DNA from: Trichopria drosophilae
Taxonomy: Eukaryota; Arthropoda; Insecta; Hymenoptera; Diapriidae
Reading direction: 5' to 3'
Assembly (NCBI GenBank): GCA_030407085.1
Contig: CM059587.1
Location: forward strand, 72,839,001-72,903,000
DNA: 64,000 bases
In this document: positions 61,943-64,000 of the stretch, one piece after another
Layout: each line of letters begins with the position of its first letter
Numbering within the stretch: position 1 is the stretch's first letter
The notes under the pieces: model-generated
Seen by the model: the letters and a program-made list of their open reading frames with translations, nothing else
The model's database searches: none
What the model was told of the DNA's origin: nothing
Translations under genes and position numbers: made by a program

Positions 61943-64000
61943 ATGAATTTGTCGGAAGGGTCTACTTACGTATCTAAGGACCAACTAGATAAGGAGATAT
62001 TAAAATTTTCACTGTCGCTATATAATAATCCGCTGTTATCACGAACAGCCGTTAATGAAGTAATTAATATTTTTAATGACTTCATAGATAATCTTTTTGT
62101 TCCTTTTCTTGAGAATCGTGTCGATGAAGAATTTAAACCAATTGTTGATGGTACTTCTTATTCGAAGGTTCGGTTTATTCTGGAGGACAGTATTTTCCAA
62201 GTTCTTGACAGAAAAGACAAGACTTGCGTCTTATAGAAAAGGTAGCATGTTTGTAGATCCACAAACTTTTGAAATTGGGCAAAAACCCGTTTACGTTACC
62301 GAAAGTGAACAAAAGGTGTCAGTTGCCATGAAAAAAATTTATGCTACTCATGTGCCTCTCCCGGAAACAATCAAATTATTTTTAGAAATACCTGGGGCAT
62401 ACAGACAAATAACAAATTACTTGGCTGAATTGGAACAGGACAAACTATTTTTATCGAATTTTACACAGGGCGATCTGTGACTGAAAAAATATAAATTAAG
62501 GCACTCTAATAAAACGGTTTTCCCCTTATTTCTATATTTCGATGAGTTCGAAGTGGGAAATGCGTTAGGAAGTCATGCCGGAGAACAAAAATTAGGAGGT
62601 GTGTACGTGTCGATCGCCTGTCTCCCGCCACACTTAGCTTCCAAAACGCATAATGTTTTTTTGTCAACCATTTGTCACGCAAAATACTTAAAATTATTCG
62701 GAAACGAAAAAATTTTTGCCAAATCCATTGCGGATTTAAATGAAATGTGTGATAAAGGCGTACTAATAGGCGTTGACAGTGAAAATGTAAACGTTTACTT
62801 TCAATGCGTGTTAGTTTTGGGCGACAATTTAGGCTTAAATTGCATATGTGGATTCTCCGAAAGTTTTTCCGCGAATCATTTTTGCAGAATTTGTTCCGCA
62901 AATCGACTTCAATGCCAACAAATGGTAACAGAAAATGAAAAACTTGTTAGAACACGTGAGTCTTACAATATTGATGCATTAAAAAATGATTTTTCCACCA
63001 CTGGCATCAAAGAACCCTGCATTTTTAATAAAATTAGAGATTTTCATATCGCTGAAAATTTATCGGTAGAAGTAATGCACGATTTCTTTGAAGGAATAGC
63101 AGTCTATTCCATAGGAAGTACTCCAAACTTTTCTGAATAATAAAGTTTTGTCATTGGAAATTCTAAATCAAAGAATCGAGACATTCCCTTATAACGACGT
63201 AGAGAAGTCAAGCAAACCAATGCCTCTATTTTTTGCACCAAGTAAAAAAGGAAGCAAGGAATTAAAGATTAAACAATCAGCATCCGAAATGCTTTGCCTC
63301 ATTAGATATTTAGGCCTAATGATAGGTGATCTAATACCGAGTGACAATCAACACTGGAAGTTATACCAGCATATTCGGCAAATAATTGCCGTTATAACAT
63401 CACCAAAGTTGCATAGAGGTGAAATTGTGAACTTGGAGAACCTCATTAAAAAACACAATTCATTGTACATCGCACTCTTTGGCGCATTGAAACCTAAAAT
63501 GCATTTTTTTACACACTATGTCAGGGTGATGATGTTAAATGGCCCAGTGATTCACTTCTCTTCTATGATGTTCGAGCGAAAAAACAAAAAATTGAAAGAA
63601 GTAGGTGTAGGAACAACAAACAATATTAATTTGCCATATACCATAGCCTTGCGTCATCAACTGCAGTTATGCCATCTTAAGGAAAGTCTTACTTGTACAG
63701 GTGACAATGTCACACTTGGACCAATCAAGAAGGAGCGTGCAGAAGACGAATGTAGTAAATATTTTCCTACTGCAAGAACACCTATATGCACTCTAAAGTA
63801 CGTCGAAATTCTTGGCCACAAATTGTGTGAAGGCACGATTTTGGTGGTCAGAATAACCGATGATGGACCCCACTTTGGAATTGTGAAACAAATTATTAAC
63901 TGCCATGATACATATTTAGTAATTCATGAATTTGAAACGTTATATTTTAATAATTATTATTATGCATATAGTGTAAATTCAGTTAATAATAAATTAGATG
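61943..64000 (+). pseudogene. transposase-like gene (TNP2/DUF4218-related), runs off window
   Basis: Starts MNLSEGSTYVSKDQLDKEIL with a helical N-terminal part. Frameshifts near 62200 and 63115 and an in-frame TGA at 62478-62480 break an otherwise continuous protein. Core motifs follow the same order as the gene at 24755: NKTVFPLFLYFDEFEVGNAL..GSHAG (first acidic residues), YFQCVLVLGDNLGLNCICGF (second), a Cys pair FCRIC, then IAENLSVEVMHDFFEG (third). These are followed by SASEMLCLIRYLGLMIGDLI, LKPKMHFFTHYVRVMMLNGP and MMFERKNKKLKEVG, equivalents of the C-terminal TNP2/DUF4218 region. The frame is still open at the window end. It probably forms one mobile unit with the gene just upstream. 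Confidence 0.65.

Overview
The window looks like a repeat-rich, gene-poor piece of an insect nuclear genome. The evidence is spliced genes with GT-AG introns, AT-rich spacers, satellites, and DNA transposons, Penelope-like elements and LINEs of types common in arthropods. A hymenopteran source is my inference from the mix of BEN/DUF4806-type genes, R1-like LINEs and mariner families; the sequence alone does not prove it. There is no bacterial-style operon, no tRNA or rRNA gene that I recognise, and no CRISPR array.

Layout. 1-5.4 kb: a decayed DUF4806-like gene (minus strand) split by an apparently intact Kolobok/Mutator-like DNA transposon with about 370-bp terminal repeats, inserted at TTAA. 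5.4-7.1 kb: fold-back MITEs and a BEN-domain remnant. 7.1-7.6 kb: a pure C15A minisatellite. 7.6-18.6 kb: the most striking region. A 536-bp satellite carries a complete hammerhead ribozyme motif in nearly every unit, and it alternates with two almost identical copies of a 2.66-kb block encoding an intact, unrecognised 484-residue protein with an Arg/Gly-rich N-terminus. 18.5-21.5 kb: a fold-back MITE and a BEN-family-like gene interrupted by an 869-bp hAT-type element with a perfect 8-bp target duplication. 21.8-27.1 kb: a TNP2/CACTA-like transposase gene with one in-frame TGA. 27.8-31.9 kb: a dispersed repeat interrupted by a 3.6-kb mariner with an intact DD41D transposase. 32.7-37.8 kb: MITEs and two inverted Penelope-like elements with degenerate hammerheads. 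37.9-46.5 kb: decayed R1-like LINE pieces and a perfect six-module heat-shock-element array. 46.5-51.4 kb: BEN-gene fragments, a dispersed repeat and a 1.7-kb fold-back element. 51.9-56.3 kb: a second satellite (about 146 bp) with an inverted, diverged edge. 56.4 kb: a second, unrelated-looking hammerhead motif. 56.6-64 kb: two co-oriented genes, a spliced unknown gene followed by a transposase-like gene that runs off the window end.

Most likely previously undescribed system: the hammerhead-bearing satellite, co-amplified with the 484-residue gene as a higher-order repeat. The motif fits on both sides of the catalytic core. In the 536-bp satellite and in the unrelated 56.4-kb copy the two capping loops are complementary to each other with entirely different sequences, which suggests a conserved loop-loop contact. 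Many protein-coding remnants carry isolated single-base frameshifts. These may be decay or, in part, assembly errors.
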